A stretch of DNA of 50,930 bases from Abditibacteriota bacterium (GTDB lineage Bacteria > Armatimonadota > UBA5829): the NCBI GenBank assembly GCA_017552965.1, contig JAFZNQ010000076.1, positions 86,035-136,964 of the forward strand, in the 5' to 3' direction. Within the stretch, counting starts at the first letter, position 1; each line of letters begins with the position of its first letter. This document shows, piece by piece, positions 1 through 6,860 of the stretch. A program made the translations under genes and the position numbers. The notes beneath the pieces are model-generated. The model was not told the origin of the DNA, did no database searches, and saw only the letters and a list, made by a program, of their open reading frames with translations.

Positions 1-651
1 GTCTGCCCAGGTCACCTCGTCCGGCGTGACGAGGCACTCTGCGGCATACACCTGCACTCCGGCGGCGTCCGCTGCCTGCAGAGCTTCAAAAAACTCCGGA
101 TGATGCCGCAGGGAAGGAGTAAACAGCTTCACTCCCATCATCTGTATCACAAAGTATATCCGGGCCTCATAGCCCAGGCTCAGGGCGCGCTGCAGCTCCC
201 TGACGTGCTTGACGCCCCTCTCGGTGGGGGCGTCGGGAAACATGGCGACGTTGTCCAGCTCAAGGGTGACCCCCTTGACCTCCGCCAGTATCTTTTTCCC
301 GTCCTTTTCCAGATAGTAGTCCAGGCGGGAGCTGCCGAAGGTGTATTCGGGTCTGATGAGCGAAAAGCCCTGCTCCCGGGCCCATTCGCCGAATATCCTG
401 TTGGGGGCCTGGCTGTCTATATTGACCAGCCTCTCCCCCTTGTACACGGACACCAGGTCGTATCGGGTCTTTCTGACGCTTGACGGAGGAGCCGCCTCCA
501 CCACGGCCCGGGCCCCGGGCACCAGCAGCTCTTTGCACCGGCCCGTGTTTTTCACGTGGCAGACCACAGTCTCCCCTCCCACGAGGACGTGGGCTACAAA
601 CCGGTTGGGGCGTGAGAGAAAGGTGCCACAGTGTATATCAGAGTATTTCAT
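1..651 (-). CDS. sfsA: SfsA family DNA-binding/nuclease-like protein, 3' end cut by window edge
   Basis: The minus-strand frame from 651 runs open to the window edge for 217 codons; E. coli SfsA is about 234 residues, so only a short C-terminal piece is missing. Family signatures seen are the N-terminal region ending in NTGRCKELLVPGA, followed by SSRLDYYLEKDGKK and AEVKGVTLE. The last two carry the Asp and the Glu-x-Lys expected of a PD-(D/E)xK-type fold. SfsA is known as a sugar-fermentation-stimulation protein with DNA-binding or nuclease-like character; its exact role is unsettled. The start ATG is 13 nt after the encoded CCA of tRNA-Arg and has no clear Shine-Dalgarno sequence, so it is probably expressed from the tRNA promoter. 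Confidence 0.9.
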   Translation of the reverse strand, partial: MKYSDIHCGTFLSRPNRFVAHVLVGGETVVCHVKNTGRCKELLVPGARAVVEAAPPSSVRKTRYDLVSVYKGERLVNIDSQAPNRIFGEWAREQGFSLIRPEYTFGSSRLDYYLEKDGKKILAEVKGVTLELDNVAMFPDAPTERGVKHVRELQRALSLGYEARIYFVIQMMGVKLFTPSLRHHPEFFEALQAADAAGVQVYAAECLVTPDEVTWAD

Positions 652-664
652 ATTTGCCCAAAAG

Positions 665-741
<77 letters not shown>

Positions 742-751
742 TGACAGTATT

Positions 752-760
752 ATTATAGCA
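752..760 (-). promoter_or_regulatory. extended -10 promoter of tRNA-Arg
   Basis: The minus strand shows TGC-TATAAT, ten bases upstream of the tRNA 5' end. No good -35 is visible, so the TGn extension probably compensates. Confidence 0.7.
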
Positions 761-795
761 CATCTGCCTTCTCAAAGGAAAGAGCGGAGACGCAC

Positions 796-1013
796 AAAAA
801 AAGCCTCCGCACATGCCGTAGAATGGGAGAGTTTTATAACCCAAAAACCCAAAGGGGGAACGCTGTGCAGGCATTACGCGATTTCCCGCAGCCGGGACAA
901 GTCAAACCAGGCCGCTATAGGGACTCCCACTCCTGCGTGCTACTTAACGCATTCCAAATAATAAAAGTGTCGGTTTAAACGTCGTCGATTCTACGCACAC
1001 GGCAGATAGCTTC
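796..1013 (-). ncRNA. rod-shaped structured RNA, 6S RNA-like
   Basis: This gene-free stretch has a promoter at one end and a T-run (796-802) at the other, and its two ends pair. Bases 1013-1009 (GAAGC) pair with 804-800; 995-988 (CGTAGAAT) pair with 824-817. Further in, 955-949 (GGAATGC) pair with 863-857 and 936-932 (GCAGG) with 871-867. Between these helices lies a large internal bubble with an AT-rich 5' side. A 200-220 nt rod with closing stem, central bubble and distal stem is the architecture of 6S RNA, which binds RNA polymerase holoenzyme. The fold was paired by eye, and the 6S name is inference. It is not tmRNA: no tRNA-like 3' end or tag frame is seen. Confidence 0.55.
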
Positions 1014-1019
1014 ACTTAT

Positions 1020-1048
1020 AGTATAGCATATAAACCGGGCTCATACAA
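1020..1048 (-). promoter_or_regulatory. promoter of the 6S-like RNA
   Basis: The minus strand reads TTGTAT, a 17-nt spacer, then TATACT preceded by TGC (extended -10). The predicted start lies near 1013-1016, exactly where the closing stem of the RNA begins. Confidence 0.7.
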
Positions 1049-1100
1049 CAAAAATCCAAAAATTTTTCGGCTCTTTTTCCGCGCGGCCCGCCGGCAAAAA

Positions 1101-1109
1101 TGGTATAAT
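1101..1109 (+). promoter_or_regulatory. extended -10 promoter of the DUF6273 gene at 1146
   Basis: TGG-TATAAT lies 36 bases before the ATG. The leader is short and AT-rich, and no convincing -35 is seen. Confidence 0.65.
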
Positions 1110-1145
1110 ATTTATATACCAAAGATACACGGAAACAGACAATTC

Positions 1146-2264
1146 ATGAACAAACTGATCATTGCAGCCATAGTCCTTTGCGCGGCCGGCCTGACCTTTT
1201 CCCTGATGCTGCCGGGGATGTATCTGAGAGGCTACGTCCTGCCCCGCGCAGCATACCGGGCAGTAGGCCGGGTCCCGCCCCAGAGGGCCTATCCCCATCC
1301 CGGGAAGGCTCCCATAGGGACGCCCGTAGACCTTGCGCAGCAGGCTCCGAAGGGGGAGCCGAAAGGGACGACGCAGCCCGGAGCCCTTTCCGGGCAGGTC
1401 CCGGTGACGTCGGCGGCTCCCGCCCCGCTCCGCAAGTCCCCCGGCGCGAAGAGCTCCGCCGGGCAGGCGCCGAAGACCCCGCCGGCCCCGCCCAAAAAGG
1501 CCGACCCTCCGAAGATCGAGAGGCCCGAGCTGCCGGGTCTGCCGAGCGCTGCGGAAAAGCGCAGCATGGCGAAAAAAAGGACCGGGGACAACGCCAGGCT
1601 CCTGGGTCAATACGTCACTCTGCCCGACGGCATGACCGGAAAAGAGAAGGACGCCTTTCTGGACAAGCTGGCCGCCTCCGACATGAGCCCGGCCAAAAAG
1701 AAGACCGTCACTTTTGGCAGCTATCCCCAAAAGACAGACCAAAAGGAGCCCATAGAATGGGTGGTGCTGGCGGTGATACCGGACCGGTACATGCTGCTCT
1801 GCAGCAAGCGTATCCTGGAATGCAGGCCCGCTTCGGACGACCCAGCCGGCGAGCCCGCCCAATGGGAGACCTCTTCTCTCAGAAGGTGGTTGAACGAAGA
1901 TTTTTATGACGAGGCCTTCAATGAGGAAGAAAAAGGCAGGATAGCCGCCTCCCGGGTCCCGGTCTCTGCCTCCGGAAAGGAGACCGAATTCACGGAAGAC
2001 AAGGTCTTTGTCCCCTGCGTCAACGAGACCCGGCTGCCCGTCTATTTCTTCGGTCCCGACAGCAGGAAATGCGCTCCCACGGAGTTCGCCTCCGACGAAG
2101 GGACGTCGGCAAACCCGGACGCCGGCTTTGCCGCCTGGTGGATCAGGGGCGAAAAGGGAGCCGGCCTCGCGCAGATATCCCCGGCAGGGGCTCCCGCAGG
2201 CGCCCTGACGCCCGCGGCAGGGGCCAGACCCTTCGTCTGGATAAAGCTGACCAAGTCAGGTTAG
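1146..2264 (+). CDS. membrane-anchored DUF6273 domain protein with Pro/Ala/Lys-rich linker
   Basis: This is a 372-residue protein in three parts. Residues 1-30 form a single hydrophobic segment (signal anchor). Residues about 40-160 are a low-complexity linker rich in Pro, Ala, Gly and Lys. Residues about 185-370 are a DUF6273 domain, recognised by VTFGSYPQ, PIEWVVL, the LLCSKRILE strand, the SSLRRWLNEDFY helix and the DKVFVP turn. DUF6273 is common in gut anaerobes and lies near formylglycine-sulfatase-like folds; no catalytic role is established. The long linker suggests a surface-displayed domain held away from the membrane. No strong Shine-Dalgarno precedes the ATG. A U-less hairpin follows the stop codon. 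The 6861 gene holds three more copies of this domain. Confidence 0.85.
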   Translation: MNKLIIAAIVLCAAGLTFSLMLPGMYLRGYVLPRAAYRAVGRVPPQRAYPHPGKAPIGTPVDLAQQAPKGEPKGTTQPGALSGQVPVTSAAPAPLRKSPGAKSSAGQAPKTPPAPPKKADPPKIERPELPGLPSAAEKRSMAKKRTGDNARLLGQYVTLPDGMTGKEKDAFLDKLAASDMSPAKKKTVTFGSYPQKTDQKEPIEWVVLAVIPDRYMLLCSKRILECRPASDDPAGEPAQWETSSLRRWLNEDFYDEAFNEEEKGRIAASRVPVSASGKETEFTEDKVFVPCVNETRLPVYFFGPDSRKCAPTEFASDEGTSANPDAGFAAWWIRGEKGAGLAQISPAGAPAGALTPAAGARPFVWIKLTKSG

Positions 2265-2289
2265 GCGCCGGTTTCCGGCCGCGACGGTT

Positions 2290-2324
2290 TGCGCCCCGCG
2301 GGACCACGGGTCCCGCGGGGCGCA
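2290..2324. terminator. perfect 16-bp hairpin between convergent genes
   Basis: The inverted repeat TGCGCCCCGCGGGACC / GGTCCCGCGGGGCGCA has a 3-nt loop. It sits between the two converging stop codons (2264 and 2340) and has no T-run on either side. It is probably a transcription end or an mRNA 3' stabiliser for both genes. Confidence 0.55.
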
Positions 2325-2339
2325 GGTCTGCGGCGTCCT

Positions 2340-4817
2340 CTACCGCTTTATCTCAAAGTTGATGAGCGCCGAGGCCGGGCTTTGGTCCCGGACGATCCTC
2401 AGGCCCTCCGCCAGCCGGGCTCCCTTTATCTCCCACTCTTCTCCGGTGTCCGTATCCCTCACCACGTAGGTCTTGTCCTTACGGAGGTCCCTGAGGCGCA
2501 CCTCCACCGTGTTGTCCGGGCAGTCCTCCCGCCGGAAGGCCAGCAGGACTCCCCTGCCCTCCTCGGGCCTGTGGAACTGGAAGACGGTCCAGATATCCCG
2601 GCCCGTCCCATAGGGCGTCAGGGGATAATAGTCGCCCAAGACAAAGGGCGCCGCGCAGGTCATCAGCTCGTCCAAAGCTCCCCGCATGGCCCCGTAGTCG
2701 AGATCCCTGCGGCGCAGGTCCCACAGGGTGTTCAGGGAGGGGGCAAAGCAGCTCCTGATGCCGTAGGTGTCAAAGGAATTGGTCACGGTGCCCGAGTAGG
2801 GCAGCCAATAGCTTATGCCGTAGGTGTGGTTTTGCTCGCCTTCCGGGTCCCCGGCGGAGTCGCTGCGCAGCAGCGGCAGGGCCCTTCTCATGGTCTCCGG
2901 GTCGTTGCGCTGGCCTCCGGAGGCGCAGGCGTCAATGATCAGATGGGGGAATCTGGCCCGCAGGGCGTCCAGATATGCCAGATAGCCCATGACGTATCTG
3001 ATCTCGGTCATGCCCCTTCTTCCAAAGGTGTCCGCCGCTCTCCAATAGGACGCGGGGGCTATGTTGTAGTCCTGCCTGTACACGTCGATCTTTTCTCTCT
3101 CTATCATGTCGCCCACGTGTCCGGTGAGCCAGGCCAGGCATTCCGGATCTCCCAGATCCAGCAGGGTCCCTCCCAGCAGCCATTCCGGGTGCTCCCGGGC
3201 CAGCCGGGACTCCGGGTCCCCCACCCGTTCCGGCTCAAACCACACTATCACGCCGGAGCCCCTGTCGTGAGCGTAGCGGCTCACCTCTCCCAGACCCAGG
3301 GGAAAACGCTCCGGGTCCGGCTCCCAGGTGCCCGTGCGGGCCCACTCTCCCCCGCAGGGATACCAGCCGGCGTCCATCCACCAATATGCCGGATGAAAGC
3401 CCTCTGCCGCGTATCTGTCGATAAAGAGCTTCTGGGACCGGGCGTCCGCCCGGGTCATTTCCCCGTACCACAGAGAGGAGCTGGCCACGTGCATGGGAGA
3501 CGCGTTTTTCGGCATGCCCCAGGCCAGCATGTAGCTGCGCCAGATATTCTGGGCTCTCTCCCAGTCACCGCTGTAATTCATGACCATCGACAGAGGCGAG
3601 CGGACCTCTTCTCCGGGATACAGGGTAAAGGCCGCCATCTCAAAGCCTCCGGAAATGCGGGCCCGGTCCCCCTCGGACACAAAGTCGCAGCGCCACTGTC
3701 CGGGCCAGCCTACCACCGCTATGAGGCCGCCCCGGCCTCCGGTCTCCAGATTGAAATAGGGCCAGTCGCTGCCGGTGCAGCGCCCCGTAGCCGGAAACAC
3801 GGACACAGGCTCTCCCTCTGTCAGCAGGGTGGTCATGGGTCTGTAATCCGTGGGGGTGATGGCGGCGCCGGCGGCGTGATGGAGAAGAAAGGGACCCTGT
3901 CCGGGCGCAGTGATATCCAGAGAACGGATGTCACTGAGGATGGGAGTATTCTCACTGCCGTTGTTCCTGAACCACAGCACCCATTCGGACACGGGGAAAT
4001 CGACATAGTCCGTCCTCTCGCAACGCAGCTCCAGCCCCGTGGCGGGATCCCGGTAGACCTGAGTGGTCCGGGTGCGGCTCCCGTCCGGCTTTTCCGTGAC
4101 GGCGCTGTATTCCCACCCGGGCAGCAGCTCGTCGGAGGAAGAGTCGCCGTATCTGAAGAAAAAGGGAGTGTCGGAGGGGCCTCTCGGCGGCAGGGAGGCG
4201 GCGTTTTGCAAAAAGCCCAGCTCGCCCAGCAGGGTGGCCTTCCCCCGGGAGTCATACACAGCCACGTCTCCCCAGTCCGACTGGTCGCAGGCTATGTCAT
4301 CTCCGCCGTCTGTGACCATCAGATGGATGGAGTCGGTGGCCGGCAGAGGGATGTCCACCGGGACGGGGTCCATACCCTGACGGCACAGGGGCGACCTGTA
4401 GAGCTCTGCGCCCACGGAGTCCGTGATGACGAATTCCACGCTGCCTCCGCCGGAGCGGGCGTCCAGGCCCACCTCCGCGGTGAGCCTCACGGAGTCCTCC
4501 GGCAAAAAGGCCTCCACGTCCGAGACCGCGTGGGCGTATATGCCGGTCCTGTATTCCCTGTCCCCTATCCTCAGGGGCTCGCCGCCCCTTTCGTTGAGAA
4601 ACACCGGGTCGTGGTTGGCATGGACGAACAGCCCCGCGGGGCGGCCCCCTTCGGCGGCCGTTCCCGCAGCCGGGACGGAGGTCCGGGGCCGGGCAAAGTG
4701 AGCCTTGCGCCAGGCCCGGGCATCCTTCAGTTCCTTTTGGGTCGCTGTTGCCGCCGTGGCGGACAGAGCCGCCGCAATGAGCAGCAACAACAGCGCAGGC
4801 AGTAAGATGTTTTTCAT
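2340..4817 (-). CDS. secreted GH36-type alpha-galactosidase with N-terminal NPCBM domain
   Basis: The 825-residue protein begins with a signal peptide (about 1-23), followed by an NPCBM-type carbohydrate-binding domain (about 50-190, with GIYAHAVSDVEAFLP). The GH36/melibiase body runs from about 200 to the end. Its motifs include YWWMDAGWYP, VIVWFEPERV, DVYRQDYN (nucleophile Asp about 583), DACASGGQRND and RSDSAGD (acid/base Asp about 653). Family knowledge predicts retaining hydrolysis of terminal alpha-galactosides outside the cytoplasm. The leader has an extended -10 promoter and a large GC hairpin (4852-4905). A second, longer GH36-like protein is encoded at 20337. The exact substrate cannot be read from sequence. 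Confidence 0.9.
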   Translation of the reverse strand: MKNILLPALLLLLIAAALSATAATATQKELKDARAWRKAHFARPRTSVPAAGTAAEGGRPAGLFVHANHDPVFLNERGGEPLRIGDREYRTGIYAHAVSDVEAFLPEDSVRLTAEVGLDARSGGGSVEFVITDSVGAELYRSPLCRQGMDPVPVDIPLPATDSIHLMVTDGGDDIACDQSDWGDVAVYDSRGKATLLGELGFLQNAASLPPRGPSDTPFFFRYGDSSSDELLPGWEYSAVTEKPDGSRTRTTQVYRDPATGLELRCERTDYVDFPVSEWVLWFRNNGSENTPILSDIRSLDITAPGQGPFLLHHAAGAAITPTDYRPMTTLLTEGEPVSVFPATGRCTGSDWPYFNLETGGRGGLIAVVGWPGQWRCDFVSEGDRARISGGFEMAAFTLYPGEEVRSPLSMVMNYSGDWERAQNIWRSYMLAWGMPKNASPMHVASSSLWYGEMTRADARSQKLFIDRYAAEGFHPAYWWMDAGWYPCGGEWARTGTWEPDPERFPLGLGEVSRYAHDRGSGVIVWFEPERVGDPESRLAREHPEWLLGGTLLDLGDPECLAWLTGHVGDMIEREKIDVYRQDYNIAPASYWRAADTFGRRGMTEIRYVMGYLAYLDALRARFPHLIIDACASGGQRNDPETMRRALPLLRSDSAGDPEGEQNHTYGISYWLPYSGTVTNSFDTYGIRSCFAPSLNTLWDLRRRDLDYGAMRGALDELMTCAAPFVLGDYYPLTPYGTGRDIWTVFQFHRPEEGRGVLLAFRREDCPDNTVEVRLRDLRKDKTYVVRDTDTGEEWEIKGARLAEGLRIVRDQSPASALINFEIKR

Positions 4818-4851
4818 AGTATTTCCGTCATGGGCCGGGAGCCCGGTTAAT

Positions 4852-4905
4852 TGCGGTCCCAGAGCCTCTGCCGGCCGGCGCGGCTGCGCCGGTCCGGGGA
4901 CCGCA
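4852..4905 (-). promoter_or_regulatory. leader hairpin of the GH36 mRNA
   Basis: In the 5' untranslated region, TGCGGTCCC pairs with GGGACCGCA, enclosing a second stem CCGGCGC-GGCT-GCGCCGG. It begins just after the predicted start site. No T-run follows it, so a stability or translation role is likelier than termination. Confidence 0.45.
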
Positions 4906-4910
4906 TTTTC

Positions 4911-4919
4911 ATTATAGCA
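4911..4919 (-). promoter_or_regulatory. extended -10 promoter of the GH36 gene
   Basis: The minus strand shows TGC-TATAAT about 95 bases upstream of the ATG at 4817. The -35 is weak. Confidence 0.6.
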
Positions 4920-5020
4920 TATTTTCTCTGTCGGGCAGGCGCAAAAGGAGAGCCGCAGGGGCAGCGTTAGTGCAATCCGGAGGCAAATGTGATAGAATAT
5001 ATATAGTATTATTCCGAGAC

Positions 5021-6850
5021 ATGCGTATGAACGAAATATATCACGTCACTCTGCAGCCCATGGGGACCGGAGTGCAGGTCCCTGCGGGGACCCTCATATC
5101 CCGCCTGCTCTTCTCCCGTGACGTCCACGTGGAGTCTCCCTGCGGCGGAGCGGGCAAATGCGGCAAATGCCGTGTCATCGCAAGAGGAGCCCTGTCTCCT
5201 CTTTCCGACACGGAAAGAGAGCGCCTGACCCCCGGCGAGCTGGCAGAGGGCTACCGGCTGGCCTGCTGCGCCTCTGTGGCGGGAGACTGCGAGATACTCA
5301 TCCCCGCAGCGTCCCGGTCGGGAGAGCAGCAGATCCTCACGGAGACAGCGCCTGTGGAATGCGAGCCCCGGCCCCGGGCAGCCAAGATATACTGCGCTCT
5401 CGGCGAGCCCCGTCTGGGCGAAAACACCACTGAGGCCCGGCGGGTCCTGGAGGCTACAGGGGCCTCCCGTATCGCTTCCGGCCTTCTGGGGAGCCTGGCG
5501 CAGATCATCAGGGACTCGGCATACAGCTTCACCGCCACCGTGTTTGACGGGTCGGTGATCGCCGTGGAGCCCGGAGACACCGGCAGCGAGTGCTATGGGG
5601 CAGCCTTTGACATAGGCAGCACCACTCTGGCAGGCTATCTGGCGGATCTCGGGACGGGCAAGGTGCTGGCCGCCGATTCGATGATGAACCCTCAGATACT
5701 GTTTGGCGACGACCTCATCAGCCGCATCAACTACGCGGGCCGGAGCCGGGAGGCTCTGGAACAGCTGAGGCAGCCCTTGTGGCACAGCCTCTCCCAAATG
5801 GCGGAAGCTCTGGCCGTGGGGGCAGGCGTTGCCCCGGACCGGATCTATTACGCCACCTGTGTGGGCAACACCTGCATGTGCCATATAGCGGCGGGCATCC
5901 CGCCCTTTACTCTGGGGGTATCTCCCTACATACCCACCACCACCGAGGCGCTGCTGCTCCCCGCTTCCGACACGGGACTGCGCATCAACCCCGGAGGCAT
6001 GGTCCAGTTCCTGCCCTGCATAGGGGGCTTCGTGGGGGCGGACACGACGGGAGTCATCCTGTCCTCCCTGCCCATGGACGACAAGACCCGCATGGCCGTG
6101 GATATAGGCACCAACGGAGAGATAGCCCTGTGGCACAAGGGGCGCCTCACCGTGTGCTCCGCCGCCGCCGGCCCTGCCTTTGAAGGCGCGGGCATATCCT
6201 GCGGCATGAGAGGCGGCAAGGGAGCCATAGACAAGGTCTCCATGGAAGACGGCCGCTTTGTCATCCACACCTGCGGAAACGAAAAGGCCAGGGGCATCTG
6301 CGGCAGCGGACTGGTGGACGCCGTCCGGGTGCTGCTGGAGGAAGGCGCGGTGGACATGACCGGCAGATTGCTCCCGCCGGAGGAATTTTCCGGCAGCGCC
6401 GCCATAGCCGAAAGGCTCAGGGAAGGCGAAAAGGGAGCGGAGTTCGTGTTGGCCTTTGCCGACGACAGCGCCTCGGGCTACAGCCTGTCGCTGAAGCACA
6501 GCGACATCAGGGCCCTGCAGCTGGCCAAGGGCTCCATCTGCGCCGCCATCAGGACCCTGCTGGACGAAAACGGCATCACCGAGAGCGACCTGACCGGCCT
6601 GACCCTGGCCGGAGGCTTCGGCAACTATCTGGACAGAGGCTCTGCCATAGCCATAGGCCTTTTGCCCCGCATAGACCCGGATATCATCATCCCTGCGGGC
6701 AACGGGGCGGGAACCGGCGCCATACAGGCCCTGATCTCCTCGGAGCGGCTGCAGCGGGCCCGGGAGATCGCCGCCATGGCCGAGCACACAGAGCTGGCCC
6801 TGTCGGCCAGATATCAGATGAATTTAATGGACTCAATGATGTTTTATTAG
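5021..6850 (+). CDS. 2Fe-2S ferredoxin / ASKHA-domain protein (corrinoid activator RACo type, DUF4445)
   Basis: The 609-residue protein has an N-terminal plant-type ferredoxin domain with Cys41, Cys47, Cys50 and Cys82/83 (PCGGAGKCGKC...LACC). A large ASKHA ATPase region (about 185-600) follows, with AAFDIGSTTLAGY and AVDIGTNGEIAL phosphate-loop motifs and LAGGFGNYLDRG near the end. Known relatives (RACo, RamA-like activators) use ATP to reduce inactive Co(II) corrinoid proteins back to Co(I). No methyltransferase or corrinoid protein is encoded in this window, so the partner is unknown. Two starts are possible (ATG 5021 or 5027), and neither has a good Shine-Dalgarno. An earlier in-frame ATG at 4970 would add 17 residues not typical of the family. 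The next gene begins 10 nt downstream. Confidence 0.88.
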   Translation: MRMNEIYHVTLQPMGTGVQVPAGTLISRLLFSRDVHVESPCGGAGKCGKCRVIARGALSPLSDTERERLTPGELAEGYRLACCASVAGDCEILIPAASRSGEQQILTETAPVECEPRPRAAKIYCALGEPRLGENTTEARRVLEATGASRIASGLLGSLAQIIRDSAYSFTATVFDGSVIAVEPGDTGSECYGAAFDIGSTTLAGYLADLGTGKVLAADSMMNPQILFGDDLISRINYAGRSREALEQLRQPLWHSLSQMAEALAVGAGVAPDRIYYATCVGNTCMCHIAAGIPPFTLGVSPYIPTTTEALLLPASDTGLRINPGGMVQFLPCIGGFVGADTTGVILSSLPMDDKTRMAVDIGTNGEIALWHKGRLTVCSAAAGPAFEGAGISCGMRGGKGAIDKVSMEDGRFVIHTCGNEKARGICGSGLVDAVRVLLEEGAVDMTGRLLPPEEFSGSAAIAERLREGEKGAEFVLAFADDSASGYSLSLKHSDIRALQLAKGSICAAIRTLLDENGITESDLTGLTLAGGFGNYLDRGSAIAIGLLPRIDPDIIIPAGNGAGTGAIQALISSERLQRAREIAAMAEHTELALSARYQMNLMDSMMFY

Positions 6851-6860
6851 GACGGTTGAT

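Noticed and set aside
796-1013. tmRNA as identity of the structured RNA
   Set aside because: There is no alanine tRNA-like 3' end, no tag-coding frame, and the segment is about 130 nt too short.
2289-4805. 838-codon open frame on the plus strand opposite the GH36 gene
   Set aside because: It is the antisense shadow of a GC-rich gene. It has no domain, a low-complexity composition, and the minus-strand protein has a signal peptide and clear GH36 motifs.
5158-5433. 91-codon plus-strand frame inside the ferredoxin domain
   Set aside because: It overlaps the cysteine-rich ferredoxin region in another frame and has no motif of its own.
5009-6787. 592-codon antisense frame opposite the ferredoxin/ASKHA gene
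   Set aside because: The real gene on the plus strand has full family motifs. The antisense product is Gly/His/Gln-rich noise.
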